A DNA stretch of 64,000 nt from Torymus aiolomorphi (lineage: Eukaryota > Arthropoda > Insecta > Hymenoptera > Torymidae), in assembly GCA_036365515.1 (NCBI GenBank), contig CM070874.1:41043083-41107082 (forward strand), written 5' to 3'. Both the position numbers and the translations under genes were made by a program. Numbering within the stretch: position 1 is the stretch's first letter; every line of letters begins with the position of its first letter. Positions 43,802-53,368 of the stretch are shown piece by piece. The notes under the pieces were generated by a model, which ran no database searches, had not been told where the DNA came from, and saw nothing but the letters and a program-made list of their open reading frames with translations.

Positions 43802-44564
43802 TATATATATATATATCTTCCTATATTATATAGTTGTAAGAAAATGTTTACGACTCAGCCCCCCCCTCAGCGCCCCACCCCTCAAAATAACGTAAAAATG
43901 TGACTGGTTCGACTTTTTTTTTAAAGAATTTGATAAAAGCTTGCCCCCCCCCCCCGCCCCCACCCCTCAATTGTTTAAGTTATAAATCATGATATAATTA
44001 ATTAGAAGTGGTATCCTTCGCCAATAGCCATATATAACCACCTTATAATAGTATCTCATTGTTCTGAAGAAATGGACATTACCAAAGGACAAAAAGTTTT
44101 TGTTATCGGGGACATTTTTTGTTGAGTGTAAATAATTTCAATAATAAAAGATTTTTAAAAACTTTACATTCCGAGTGTGTCTACACTCTTAATCTTTTTG
44201 TTATAAATTTTTATTAAGATTTAAAATAATTCACTTATTTAAACTTTTCATTAATGTAAAAATTTTATTCAGAAATTTAAAACTATAGATTAAAATTTTA
44301 AATATAGGGGAATAATTTTTGTTTTGTTTAATTGTGTTTTTTGTAGTATATTTTGAAAGTAAATAGAGGATTTTTCTTTTTATAAGGTGACGAGTTTAAG
44401 TATATAGTTTATTAAATTTATAAATATTTCGATAGTATTAGATTTCAAAAATTTTAATTTTTAAAAGTATATAAACATATAATACATATACATATATACC
44501 AATGGAAAATTTAGTTAAAATTATTGGAGATGGAAACTGTTTATTACGATGTTTTTCCTATTTT
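43802..44564. other. AT-rich spacer with C-rich runs
   Basis: Low-complexity sequence (TA run at 43803, C runs at 43859-43880 and 43944-43960). No gene. Confidence 0.5.
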
Positions 44565-46012
44565 CTACACTGAGAAAAAAAATTCTTTGAATCAAAAACC
44601 GGTTTCTTTGATTCAAAGAAATGCATAAAATAAATGAATATTCTTTGAATCAATGAAAATTTCATTGTAATTAAGAAACGCGTCTATACATCAAATAAAT
44701 ATTTTATTGCATCAAAAAAATCAATGAACTAGGTACGGTCAATGCATTATTTTATTAAACTAAAGAAATAATCTTTGGCTCAATACAAAGAAATTTTTTA
44801 TTTAAAAAAATTGATGTCATTCATTTGACGAAATACATTTCAAGAAATATTTATTCAGTCTAAAGAAACATTTTTTCTTTCCAAAGTTGAATCTTTTGTT
44901 AAAAAAAATAACGACTTTGAATTAAAGAAATCTGTCTTCTAATGAAATTCACTAAAACCAAAGAAAGCGTGCATACTAAGAAAGGTTTATTTTTTTGATT
45001 CTATGCTACAGATAGTAACTGCAAAGAAAGTATTTTATTGAACTTAAGTTAATTTCTTCCGATGGTTTTACTTTCAAAGAAGCGCTTATTGATACGAAAG
45101 TCATATATATTTGATTGAATACCATAATTCTTAAAAGCAAATAAATATTTCAATTTTTCCACTATAAATATTTTTAATGTAAATCATAACTTCAAAGAAA
45201 GCATGCATACTAAGAATAGTCAATGTTTTTGACTCAATGATACAGGTATTAACGGCAAAGAAATGATTTTCTTAAACATAATGTAAATTTCTTACGATGT
45301 ATTTGTTAATTTTAAAGAAACTCATATTTACGGAAAAGCAATATATTTTTGATTGAATACAATAATTTTTAACCACAAATAAATATTTCATTGTTTCCAC
45401 TTTAAATATTTTTAATGTAAATCATGACTTCAAAGAAAGCATGCATACTAGGAATAGTCAATGTTTTTGACTCAATAATACAGGTATTAACGGCAAAGAA
45501 ATGATTTTCTTGAACATAATGTAAATTTCTTATTATGTATTTCTTAATTTCAAAGAAACTCATATTTACGGAAAAGTAATATATTTTTGATTGAATACAA
45601 TAATTTTTTTCGAACTAATAAATATTTCATTGTTTCCACTATAAATATTTTTAACGTAAATCATAACTTCAAAGAAAACATGTATACTAGGAATAGTCAA
45701 TGTTTTTGACTTAATAATACAGGTATTAACGGCAAAGAAATGATTTTCTTGAACATAATGTAAATTTCATACGATGTATTTGTTAATTTCAAAGAAACTC
45801 ATATTTACGGAAAAGTAATATATTTTTGATTGAATACAATAATTCTTTTCGAACTAATAAATATTTCATTGTTTCCCCTTTAAATATTTTTTATGTAAAT
45901 CATAACTTCAAAGAAAGCATGCATACAAGGAATAGTCACTGTTTTTACTCAATGATACAGGTATTAACGGCAAAGAAATGATTTTCTTGAATATAATGTA
46001 AATATCTTATGA
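44565..46012. repeat. Tandem repeats of about 238 bp with AAAGAAA/TTCTTTG motif
   Basis: Three to four good copies (landmark GCATGCATACTA..GAATAGTCA at about 45198, 45437, 45675 and 45916), preceded by more diverged related sequence from 44565. The left edge CACTGAGAAAAAAAATTC looks like a transposon terminus, but no matching right end was found. Confidence 0.8.
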
Positions 46013-46301
46013 GTAGTATATGGACTGGTATAGCGAGACATATCATATTACAAGGGGGGAGGGGGGCGCCGCGCCGCGGGTGGGGTCATTAAGTTAAGTG
46101 TTATGTAAACAGTAGCTGCACGGTAGCTAATGACCCATGTCAAGGGCCCATGTAAATGGGGCTATTGTTTTCAAACCCGCTACTGTTTTGTAAACAAGCC
46201 ACCCATTAACAATGGGTAATTAGCTACTGTTTATATAACAGTTATACCCTCTTGACACCTTTATGTAATATGATACGCGCTATACCAGACCATGTACTAG
46301 A
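46013..46301. repeat. Palindromic MITE-like unit, about 290 bp
   Basis: TAGTATATGGACTGGTATAG and CATATCATATTACA at the left are mirrored by the right end (CTATACCAGACCATGTACTA). Inner inverted segments share TAACTGTTT/AAACAGTAGCT and CCCATTTAC-type blocks. Non-coding. Confidence 0.75.
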
Positions 46302-46521
46302 GAGAGAGAGAGAGGACGCACACATCCACCCACGCACACCCGCCCGCCCCACCCACCCACCCCCACCCCCACACACTCACATCCACCAACCCACCCACAG
46401 AGAGAGATGGCGCACCCACCCACACCCACCCACCCACCCACTCACACCCACCACCCACTCACAGCTATCCACCCACCCATCCACCCACCCACCCACTCAC
46501 ACCCACCCATCCACACTCACC

Positions 46522-46557
<36 letters not shown>

Positions 46558-46710
46558 CCCACACACCCGCCCATCGCCCACACACCCTCCCAGCCACCCA
46601 CCCACACCCACATCCGGCCACCTACCCACCACCTTCCACCCACCCCAACCCACCCACCCACCCGCCCATAACCACGCACCCACACACACACAGAGAGAGA
46701 GAGAGAGTTC
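46302..46710. repeat. Simple repeats (AG)n and CCCA/CCAC-rich tract
   Basis: Alternating blocks of AGAGAG and ACCC/CCCACA units. The long Pro/His/Thr frames here are low-complexity artefacts. Confidence 0.92.
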
Positions 46711-46833
46711 CTTTGTGTGGTGCAGGTATGCGTGAGCATCCCTACTCCATCGTTGGTCCGTCGAACTGCGCAGCGGGAGTCCCAAGTGGTCAAAGTATAA
46801 GAAATAGTTTTGTATACGTAATAATGAGTTTGT

Positions 46834-46849
46834 GGCCCTGAAAAGGGCC
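46834..46849 (-). terminator. Histone-type mRNA 3' stem-loop
   Basis: On the minus strand GGCCCTTTTCAGGGCC, a six-base stem with the UUUC loop, flanked by AAAAAC upstream and ACAAAC downstream. This is the replication-dependent histone mRNA 3' processing signal. It starts 9 nt after the stop of the small frame at 46859-47029. Confidence 0.8.
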
Positions 46850-46858
46850 GTTTTTGTG

Positions 46859-47029
46859 TTAAGTTTTAATTACATCGTGAATAACCTTGTTTTTGGGAAA
46901 GGAATTGGTATTGGTGGAAAAAGATTTATATCGCGATGAATCTTTATCCGTCGACGAATAATCTTTCTTTTCTTTATCGATGAGAGGCTGTTTATCCTCT
47001 GATGTCTGCTTGCTAAATGGCGGACCCAT
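46859..47029 (-). CDS. Small hydrophilic protein (56 aa) with histone-type 3' end
   Basis: An ATG-to-TAA frame on the minus strand encoding 56 residues rich in Ser, Lys and Asp (MGPPFSKQTSEDKQPL start, KVIHDVIKT end). It is not a core histone and I do not recognise it. Three things suggest a real gene: a TATATAAG box 58-63 nt upstream of the ATG, a reasonable leader, and a perfect histone stem-loop just after the stop. No poly(A) signal is visible. It lies just downstream of, and on the same strand as, the Polinton genes, so it could be the last viral gene, a captured host gene or a remnant. Expression would be expected in S phase if the stem-loop works. Confidence 0.55.
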   Translation of the reverse strand: MGPPFSKQTSEDKQPLIDKEKKDYSSTDKDSSRYKSFSTNTNSFPKNKVIHDVIKT

Positions 47030-47086
47030 GATGTGTGCTCTGTGAAGGTTGCAGTCCTTCTGCTCTCGCGCCGATGCTACTATTAG

Positions 47087-47092
47087 CTTATA
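47087..47092 (-). promoter_or_regulatory. TATA box candidate for the 56-aa gene
   Basis: TATAAG on the minus strand (CATATAAG context), about 58 nt before the ATG at 47029, leaving room for a start site near 47060. Confidence 0.5.
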
Positions 47093-47194
47093 TGTAAGGC
47101 CAAGTGATTGATGGTGGATGGGGATAGAGCGGAAGAGTAGGGGCTATGAAATAATGAAGAAGAAGGCAATTCAATTAAAATTTGTATTTATTGA

Positions 47195-48134
47195 TTAATT
47201 ATTAACAGCCTCGTATACATCTTTTTCTAGTGTCGGTAAATAAAGACATTTTATTTCTACAAATAGTCTATCCACATTCGAATTACCAAAGTTTGAATAA
47301 ATCATCCGGTTTTTTACATTAGATATTAATTCGTCTTTGTGGTCGTTGAAAAGTTTAAGAAATGTGGACCCGTCGAAACATTTATCAAGTTCGCGACTGT
47401 TCTCGTGCATTTTCAAACTGTCTATCATTACATCATACATGACATTAACATACGTGGACATATCCTCTAACTCGCGAAGACGAAACTCTATACACTCGCG
47501 CATGCTTTTTAATATTAGAAAAGTACGTCGCATGATCACAACACTTGGAAGACTCTCAACTTTTCTCTTCTTTCGCGCCGGTGCACTCGTCGTCGTCGTT
47601 GTTGTCATCTGCGTCGACGGCCGTGATGATTGACTCTGTATCGATGCGCAATCCGTCGTTGGTATCCCAATCTTGCGCCTCATGCTGATACCGGCGCCGG
47701 CTCCGTAATGACACAGGCTCCACTGTTTTCTTTTTCTGATTGATTCCCAGTACTCTCGAGTTATAAGCGGTAGTCAAATTAATCTCGTGCTCAGTTAGGT
47801 CGATTTTTGTAAACTCCTGCTTGTGCCCGTACAGATGATACATTACTGCAGGAAAATGCGTGGTGAATTCCTCCCACGCGGTGATTCCCATTGTTATGTA
47901 TTTGCGTGGCGAAGTATCGCCACCGAATTGAATCACTGTACGGAAATGCCCACCGTAATATTGCAATCCAAGGTATGCAAATTTCGAGTGAGACTTATTG
48001 AGCGCGTAACTTGTGTTAAAAAGCAAGTTTTGCGGAAGATCGTCTTGATTCATTTTAAAATAGCTGTCACAAACTTGTTTTAAAAAAGAAATACTAATGC
48101 TCGTGGCTGAAGCAATGTCGTTGTATGAGTGCAC
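47195..48134 (-). CDS. Polinton-associated protein, two overlapping frames
   Basis: Frame 47556-48134 (192 residues if read from GTG 48134; first ATG 27 residues later) holds a conserved-looking block NLLFNTSYALNKSHSKFAYL and ITAWEEFTTHFPAVMYHLYG, then an acidic tail. Frame 47195-47683 (162 residues, ATG start) overlaps its end and holds a basic patch ARKKRKVES and a helical C-terminus. They are probably two parts of one gene joined by splicing or separated by a frameshift. I have seen this kind of protein beside insect Polintons, but its role is unknown; a DNA-binding role is only a guess. A poly(A) signal AATAAA follows at about 47183. Confidence 0.55.
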
Positions 48135-48620
48135 TTTGTGTGTGTGTAAAGAAATACTGAGGCGTGCTTTCTACAGCTGATTTGACTGCTGGTGCTGCTG
48201 GTGCTGCGTGTTCTACTAGACTGACGTAACGTCGTCGGTTGCGCTATTCGTTTGGGTGTGCGCCTCGAGAGGTGGTAGGGGACGCCGACAGTGGGGGATG
48301 GCGGCGCAGCCAATGAGAGCACGTGTATGACGCAACGTACCCGGTGGTGGGGAAAGGTGGCGAGAAAAATATTAGGTTTATGGCTGTACCCAATGACTGT
48401 GGAAAGCGTTTCCAATAATTGTCGTTATGAATGCGTCCATTGTTTAGCGTTTTCAATCACGTACTCTCGACAAAGATTTTCGTAAAAAGGAAATGCGTGC
48501 TGTGGCACGTACCCGATAACAACGTTAAGTGGTTCTAAGCACAGTTCACCCTGGCCATGAATGCATCAATTGTTCAACGAATTTAACGGACAGTTTCAAG
48601 AGTGTGCTTTCGATTTTACG

Positions 48621-48656
<36 letters not shown>

Positions 48657-49329
48657 AACTGATTACGAGTCAAAGCGTACACATGATAAATTTTTCACAT
48701 GAATGCATTCTTTGTTTTGTGAGAAGGAAATGTGTGCCGCGACATGTAACTATTTATGGTTGTACCCGATAACTGCGTTAAGTGGTTCTAAGAACATTTT
48801 ACCCCCGCCATAAATGCGTTCTTTGTTCAACGGTTTTTAAGTTACGCGTGAAGAAAATGTGTATATGATGATAAAATTTTTCACGCCTAAGTATTTCGTA
48901 ATAAAAGAAAACGTTTTGAATACTCTCTCGCGGGAGGAAAATGAATTTAACTGATTTTTTTTTTCAGGAGTGGGAAAATGAAAGGTCTGTAAATGAAAAC
49001 ATGATTTATATATTTTTTTTTGTTTATTCGATCAAACTTACAAACTATGAATACATAAACTTACATACTATGAATACATAAACTTACAAACTATGAATAT
49101 ATAAATTTTGAAAAGAGACAAAAACTTACAAACTAGGAATACATATGGTTTAACCGAGACAGACACAAGCGATGCTTAAAATTAACTACGAATACATAAA
49201 ATCGCATTTGAACCAGGGGCTGATTCATTTCAGTATTAAGATATTACAAGTAATGAACAATCACGCATACATATATTAGCTTACAAATCTAGGCCCAACA
49301 ATGCAAAATATATCTTAAAGTTAGAGAGA
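48135..49329. repeat. Intergenic region with diverged repeats and GT microsatellite
   Basis: TGTACCCGATAACTGCGTTAAG-like blocks recur near 48385, 48508 and 48763, each followed by an ATGAATGCAT/ATAAATGCGT segment, suggesting an old tandem array of uneven period. A (GT)n run sits at 48623-48653. At 49038-49150 a unit of about 22 bp, ACTTACAAACTATGAATACATA, repeats four to five times. No gene is seen. Confidence 0.65.
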
Positions 49330-49869
49330 TTAATAATGAGTCATTGGCCTACATGCCTGAGTGCACGAGCCGCACCCTTGTGAAGTAGCACGCGGGAAAT
49401 TGTACGCACGTCCTTCTTTTTTTAATTTTTTGTTCTTTATAATGTTATAAAATTTAGCAGCTATTTTGTCGTTGGCGCGAGCATCCGTCGTAAAGATGTT
49501 ACAAAATTTTCGTAAAGTAAACCCACTACACATAAAATGCAAAAACATGACGCAATATTCACCGCACACTTTAGAATCGAAACTTTGCAACTTCTTCTTG
49601 TTCCACCTGAACCACTTGCAATTTCTTCTGAGTCGCTCGAGATGATGTCGCGACGATGGTGGTAGTCCATAGCTATCGAAATAGGTACCTCTTGCATGAC
49701 TGTCTATGTAGAAAGCTACCCAATGAGAGCCGGGCTTGTCCGCTGTGTCGAGATTTGCAATGACCGCCGATGGACGGCTCAACCGGCTTGGTATGTGATT
49801 GGCTGCATAAACTCCGAGCGAATTAGCAGAGAGGCCGCAGATGGCTCGCGTTATTTCATTCGTGTTCAT
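49330..49869 (-). CDS. Adenain-like cysteine protease
   Basis: 179 residues from ATG 49869, chosen because the preceding gene stops 8 nt upstream; the frame is open further but would overlap that gene. It is the maturation protease of Polintons and adenovirus-like viruses (C5/Ulp1 fold), cleaving capsid and core precursors. Catalytic residues can be placed: His49 in GSHWVAFY, Asp65 in YFDSYG, Gln95 in LQSFDS and Cys102 in VCGEYC. The C-terminal part is basic and ends with a small Cys cluster (CGSCTQAC). The frame is intact with all active-site residues. It follows the capsid genes, as in other Polintons. Confidence 0.88.
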   Translation of the reverse strand: MNTNEITRAICGLSANSLGVYAANHIPSRLSRPSAVIANLDTADKPGSHWVAFYIDSHARGTYFDSYGLPPSSRHHLERLRRNCKWFRWNKKKLQSFDSKVCGEYCVMFLHFMCSGFTLRKFCNIFTTDARANDKIAAKFYNIIKNKKLKKEGRAYNFPRATSQGCGSCTQACRPMTHY

Positions 49870-49876
49870 TTTTTTT

Positions 49877-50518
49877 TCAGTCAGAGGATGTGTCGCCCTC
49901 GATGGCTGAGTAGTATATGTCATTATTATCGCTGTTGTCACTATTTGTATCTCTTTGCTCGTAAACTGCTGCAAGGAACATTTCACTTTCCACTTTTTCT
50001 TTAGGAAGCGCTTTCCATTTCGCAGGAAGTATCGAGCACAGCCACTTTTTTAGCTGATGAACTTTGTAAAGAGCACAAAACTCTTTTTTGGCCAAAAAGA
50101 TTTTGGTTGAATGCGTGGCGCACAGTGTATTGTCTGGGAACATTTTGTTGAGCTTTTTAAACGATGGTGAATTAAATTTTTCCAAGTTGATGACGCTGCG
50201 TCCGAAAAGCGCTTCGATGTATCGGGCCTTCTCCTCGCCGCGCACAAAAATTGTTCGCGATACTCTGGCAATGTTGTAAAGATGCCGATGTAGTTGACGA
50301 AGCGTTACTTCGCCGTCAAACCAATGAACACCGTGAATTTCGACGGTTAGAAAGGTGTTTGTCTCTTTGACATCGTCCGGCAAGTCGGCAAAACTATGCG
50401 GCGCTTGCACTATCCAATGATCACTAATTTTCTTTTGCAGGCACGTGATAGCTACTTCCTTGGGCAGAAACTTTTTTTCCGAATCACGAAAACCTTGAAT
50501 ATCGATTACGTAGTCCAT
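49877..50518 (-). CDS. Conserved Polinton protein with VIDIQGF start
   Basis: 213 residues from ATG 50518 (a longer open frame reaches 50593). It begins MDYVIDIQGFRDSEKKFLPK and contains HWIVQAPHSFADLP and VHWFDGEVTL, then a region ending in RSVINLEKF. This family is common beside insect Polintons and as scattered copies in insect genomes. The acidic DIQGF start recalls RNase H-like nucleases, but I see no full catalytic set, so function is unknown. A Cys/His pair region around CATHST and a Ser/Asp-rich tail finish the protein. It is intact and sits tightly between the capsid and protease genes. Confidence 0.75.
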   Translation of the reverse strand: MDYVIDIQGFRDSEKKFLPKEVAITCLQKKISDHWIVQAPHSFADLPDDVKETNTFLTVEIHGVHWFDGEVTLRQLHRHLYNIARVSRTIFVRGEEKARYIEALFGRSVINLEKFNSPSFKKLNKMFPDNTLCATHSTKIFLAKKEFCALYKVHQLKKWLCSILPAKWKALPKEKVESEMFLAAVYEQRDTNSDNSDNNDIYYSAIEGDTSSD

Positions 50519-50672
50519 TTTGTGTAGAGGCGTGTGTTCGCGTGTAAGAGAAAAAGCGAAGTGACGCGAGAGAGCGCCGCATGTGAGCGCCACGCTTCCC
50601 CCACCACTTTTTATGACTGTGGCAATGTGACACGTGGCGCCTCTGCAGGCCCGTCGTCTTCTGCTCTTGCGC

Positions 50673-52007
50673 TTAGGCGCTGAAATCCGTTAAAATTTGT
50701 CGAGTGGAGTCGATTTCGAGAACGTTATCGTACTCTGCGTAGACAATGCAGTTTATTGTAACAGTCGGCGCCGTCGCGAAGCCCACTTCGATACGCACAC
50801 TGCCCGAGCGTACGAGGTTCCAATGAGAGTGGCAATGCGCTGATAAATCGGGTGTGAGATCGAATGCCGTAAGAAAATACCCCATTGAATAGTTGTAACG
50901 GTTTATGCCTAGGCCCTCATTGAGAAAATGTATCCCTGTGCCTGAGTAGAGTGTTTGGAATGCCTCGATAAACGTTGCGCTGTTGCCTGTAAAGTGCGGT
51001 TGTAACGGTTTGCTTGGTATTTGAACCCCGTCGATATATAGCGAGAGATAATTTATGTCAAAGTGTTGAAAGTTGAATGGGTTTAGCGCTCGATTTCCAT
51101 TGAACGCTTTGTTATCGACGAAACCGATGATTATACGTTTCGGCAGTTGACCAAGAATCGCATTATCAATGCTATCGCCTAGTATACCAGTGTGAAGCGT
51201 AAATGTTTTCACCTCGACACGCGTAATGGGGTATTTGGCTGTTGCTTTGGCCAGTGTATTGGCGTGTGCGATCAAAATACCAGGATTTATCTTGACACGA
51301 CGAACAATGAGGGTAGCTTCTTTTATTTTTATTCCGAATCGGCCGTCGTTTGTGGAATCCATCAGGCAAAATGCATCCTTATTACGCACCAGACGCACTC
51401 TCATTTCGATGCCATTGATGAGCATTTTATCCTGATTAAACAAGTCGCAGTGCAGATGTCCAATCATATCGAATGCACGACCCTCTTTCGTAAAATATTG
51501 CCTCTGAACGAGGCCTTTGTTCGAACCGATTGCTTGATTTTCCGGCACGCCCTCCATACAGCCGGGTGTATCATCGTACCAGAGGCTCGCGGTGAGATGA
51601 GATTCTTTGGCAGCGGGGGAATAGCTCAGCAGTGACTCTATGTAAGCTCTGTACGCGTACATGTTGTTGGGCGGTGAGGCGAGCTTTTGATTGAGAAAAA
51701 TATCGATTTGATTGAACATTGAATGAAGAAGATTGTTTACAGGGCCAACTTTTAGATTTGTGTCGACATCGTCGTTGGGGAGTATTTGTGCCTTGACAAA
51801 GAGCATGGTGTGTGCGAGATCGATGTAATGCTCGCTGGCACTAGGTACGACGAATTCGATGGGCGCATCGCCCTCGTCGCTGATCGAAGAGACGGGCTTA
51901 TAGTTCAAAAAACTGCTGCCCTCGATGGAGGTTTGAGTAGATGGGAGGGAGAAAAGATCGAGTTTGCTCGACATACACTCTGACGAGTGAGAGTGCAAGA
52001 AAGACAT
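50673..52007 (-). CDS. MCP: Polinton major capsid protein (double jelly-roll)
   Basis: 444 residues from ATG 52007 (MSFLHSHSSEC). Hexon-like capsomer protein that would build the icosahedral shell; the same family includes the nematode F54H12.2 type. Recognisable stretches are LFSLPSTQTSIE, GDAPIEFVVP, LHSMFNQIDIFLN, AYRAYIESLLSYS and WYDDTPGCMEG in the first half and SHWNLVRSGSVRIEVGF near the end. Length fits the family. The frame is unbroken, which is striking beside four broken neighbours. The start codon is 2 nt after the stop of the pVI-like gene. Confidence 0.92.
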   Translation of the reverse strand: MSFLHSHSSECMSSKLDLFSLPSTQTSIEGSSFLNYKPVSSISDEGDAPIEFVVPSASEHYIDLAHTMLFVKAQILPNDDVDTNLKVGPVNNLLHSMFNQIDIFLNQKLASPPNNMYAYRAYIESLLSYSPAAKESHLTASLWYDDTPGCMEGVPENQAIGSNKGLVQRQYFTKEGRAFDMIGHLHCDLFNQDKMLINGIEMRVRLVRNKDAFCLMDSTNDGRFGIKIKEATLIVRRVKINPGILIAHANTLAKATAKYPITRVEVKTFTLHTGILGDSIDNAILGQLPKRIIIGFVDNKAFNGNRALNPFNFQHFDINYLSLYIDGVQIPSKPLQPHFTGNSATFIEAFQTLYSGTGIHFLNEGLGINRYNYSMGYFLTAFDLTPDLSAHCHSHWNLVRSGSVRIEVGFATAPTVTINCIVYAEYDNVLEIDSTRQILTDFSA

Positions 52008-52009
52008 TT

Positions 52010-52524
52010 TCAAGATTTATTTTGGACCGAAAATATCGTTAGTGTCCCGAAAAACGGGGGTTTCCGCGTTCTCCTGCTCGCTTGACGAGTCTTGCGCGGT
52101 GCGGCTGTCAATTTTTTCTTACGCTTCGTCCGCGAGGTACGGGCGCTTGCACGTGCCTTTGTCGACTGTCGTTGACGTTTGACGCGCCTGATAGTTTTAT
52201 ACCCTGACCCCTTCATGATTTCGCTAATTTTCTCTGCCGCTTTTCTTTTGAGATGGCGTCCCGATTCTCCGGCTCTCGATTTTATGGCCTCCTTGAAATT
52301 GACACCATTGTTTGTGACATCGTCTATGATTTTCATACCTGCGCGCAAGGTCTCTTTCCCGACAGCCTTAGCGCCACTCCTGACGTATGGCAGAATGCGG
52401 CAAAAGAGGCCCCCAACCAAGAGCCAACACCGCGCCCTCTCTGAAAGGCCGAGCCAGCGAAAACGCTTCTTACCCCACTCCCGCCACCTATCTGCTCATC
52501 GTAGTATCTAGTATAATGAGACAT
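52010..52524 (-). pseudogene. Basic pVI-like Polinton protein, frameshifted
   Basis: The N-terminal part is readable from ATG 52524 (MSHYTRYYDEQIGGGSGV, then QRGRGVGSWLG) and the C-terminal part in another frame at 52010-52420 (GLFCRILPYVRSGAKAVGKE, GSGYK, then an Arg/Lys-rich tail). The two overlap, and the frame changes near 52400-52420. The protein type, with a Gly-rich amphipathic N-terminus and very basic tail, accompanies Polinton capsid genes and is usually compared with adenovirus minor core/pVI proteins. GSGYK resembles a possible protease site. The role is inferred from position and composition. Confidence 0.72.
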
Positions 52525-52525
52525 C

Positions 52526-53319
52526 TCAGTGACTTCGTCTGAAATGGAGTGTCACGGTCAGCGTACCGTACTCGAATGGAGTGCGCTGTCCGAGCTGGTC
52601 TCTTATATCGATGATAATATTGTGAAAATTGTGATAGAGAAGCGGTATGTAGTGGGCGGGCGTGAAACGCTGCACAGCACTGCAGCCGTATCTGAATTTT
52701 GAGTTATCCAAGGAAACGATGCGCAGGAGCGAGGTCTGTGTGTCCCCCACTGTGTAGGGTTCACAAATATCTGTATAAACGTTCAGTTGGTCGGGAATGG
52801 CATGAGAGAGCGAGGCTGGTCTCTCGGCTACAATTTCCCGCAGCGCGCCATGGTTAAAGGTCGTAAACAGAATTTTTTTCCCGGGCTCGTCATCGAACCC
52901 AAAAATGCGTAGAATTTTTTCGTTGAAATGAGTCGCATGTGGCTCCTGACAGGCGCACTTGCGGGTCTCTCCTTTACGGGTTCAAGCATGTGATGCTTAT
53001 AAGTGTCATTCGAGTTATTTATGGCGTCTGCCAGCTGTTGAAGAGAGTCGTAAATGCCGACTGGAAAATGGCAGAATATTTTCTCACTCTGTTCGTCGTC
53101 GTTCATGGCGAACAAACTAAAAGTGTAAAAGGCATCATTGTCTTGAAAATGCACGATGCTACATGGTACGTGAATTTCCACCAGTCCGACGTGCCACTCT
53201 CCGTGTAATTTGATCTCGCGTGGCAAGTGGGTGGTGAAACAGCTGGTTGTGTTATCGGGAAAGTAAGCCATACTGCTGTTGCTAGGCAGTACCATGTAAA
53301 AATCTTCGTTCGCGTCCAT
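52526..53319 (-). pseudogene. Penton-like minor capsid protein, frameshifted
   Basis: The first part, 52828-53319 from ATG (MDANEDFYMVLPSNSSMAYF), holds NTTSCFTTHLP and HGEWHVGLVEIHVP. The second part, 52526-52750 plus a short upstream extension, holds GDTQTSLLRIVSLD, YIPLLYHNFHNIIIDIRDQ and YGTLTVTLHF. Both are typical of the single jelly-roll vertex protein of Polintons. The frame changes between about 52760 and 52830. It lies directly upstream of the pVI-like and major capsid genes, the standard late block. Confidence 0.82.
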
Positions 53320-53368
53320 GTCTGCTCGTGGTTTTCTACGAAATGCTCTCGAGTTGACTCGCTTTCAC

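Noticed and set aside
46252..46841. Pro/His-rich proteins on the plus strand
   Set aside because: They are translations of CCCA and AG simple repeats.
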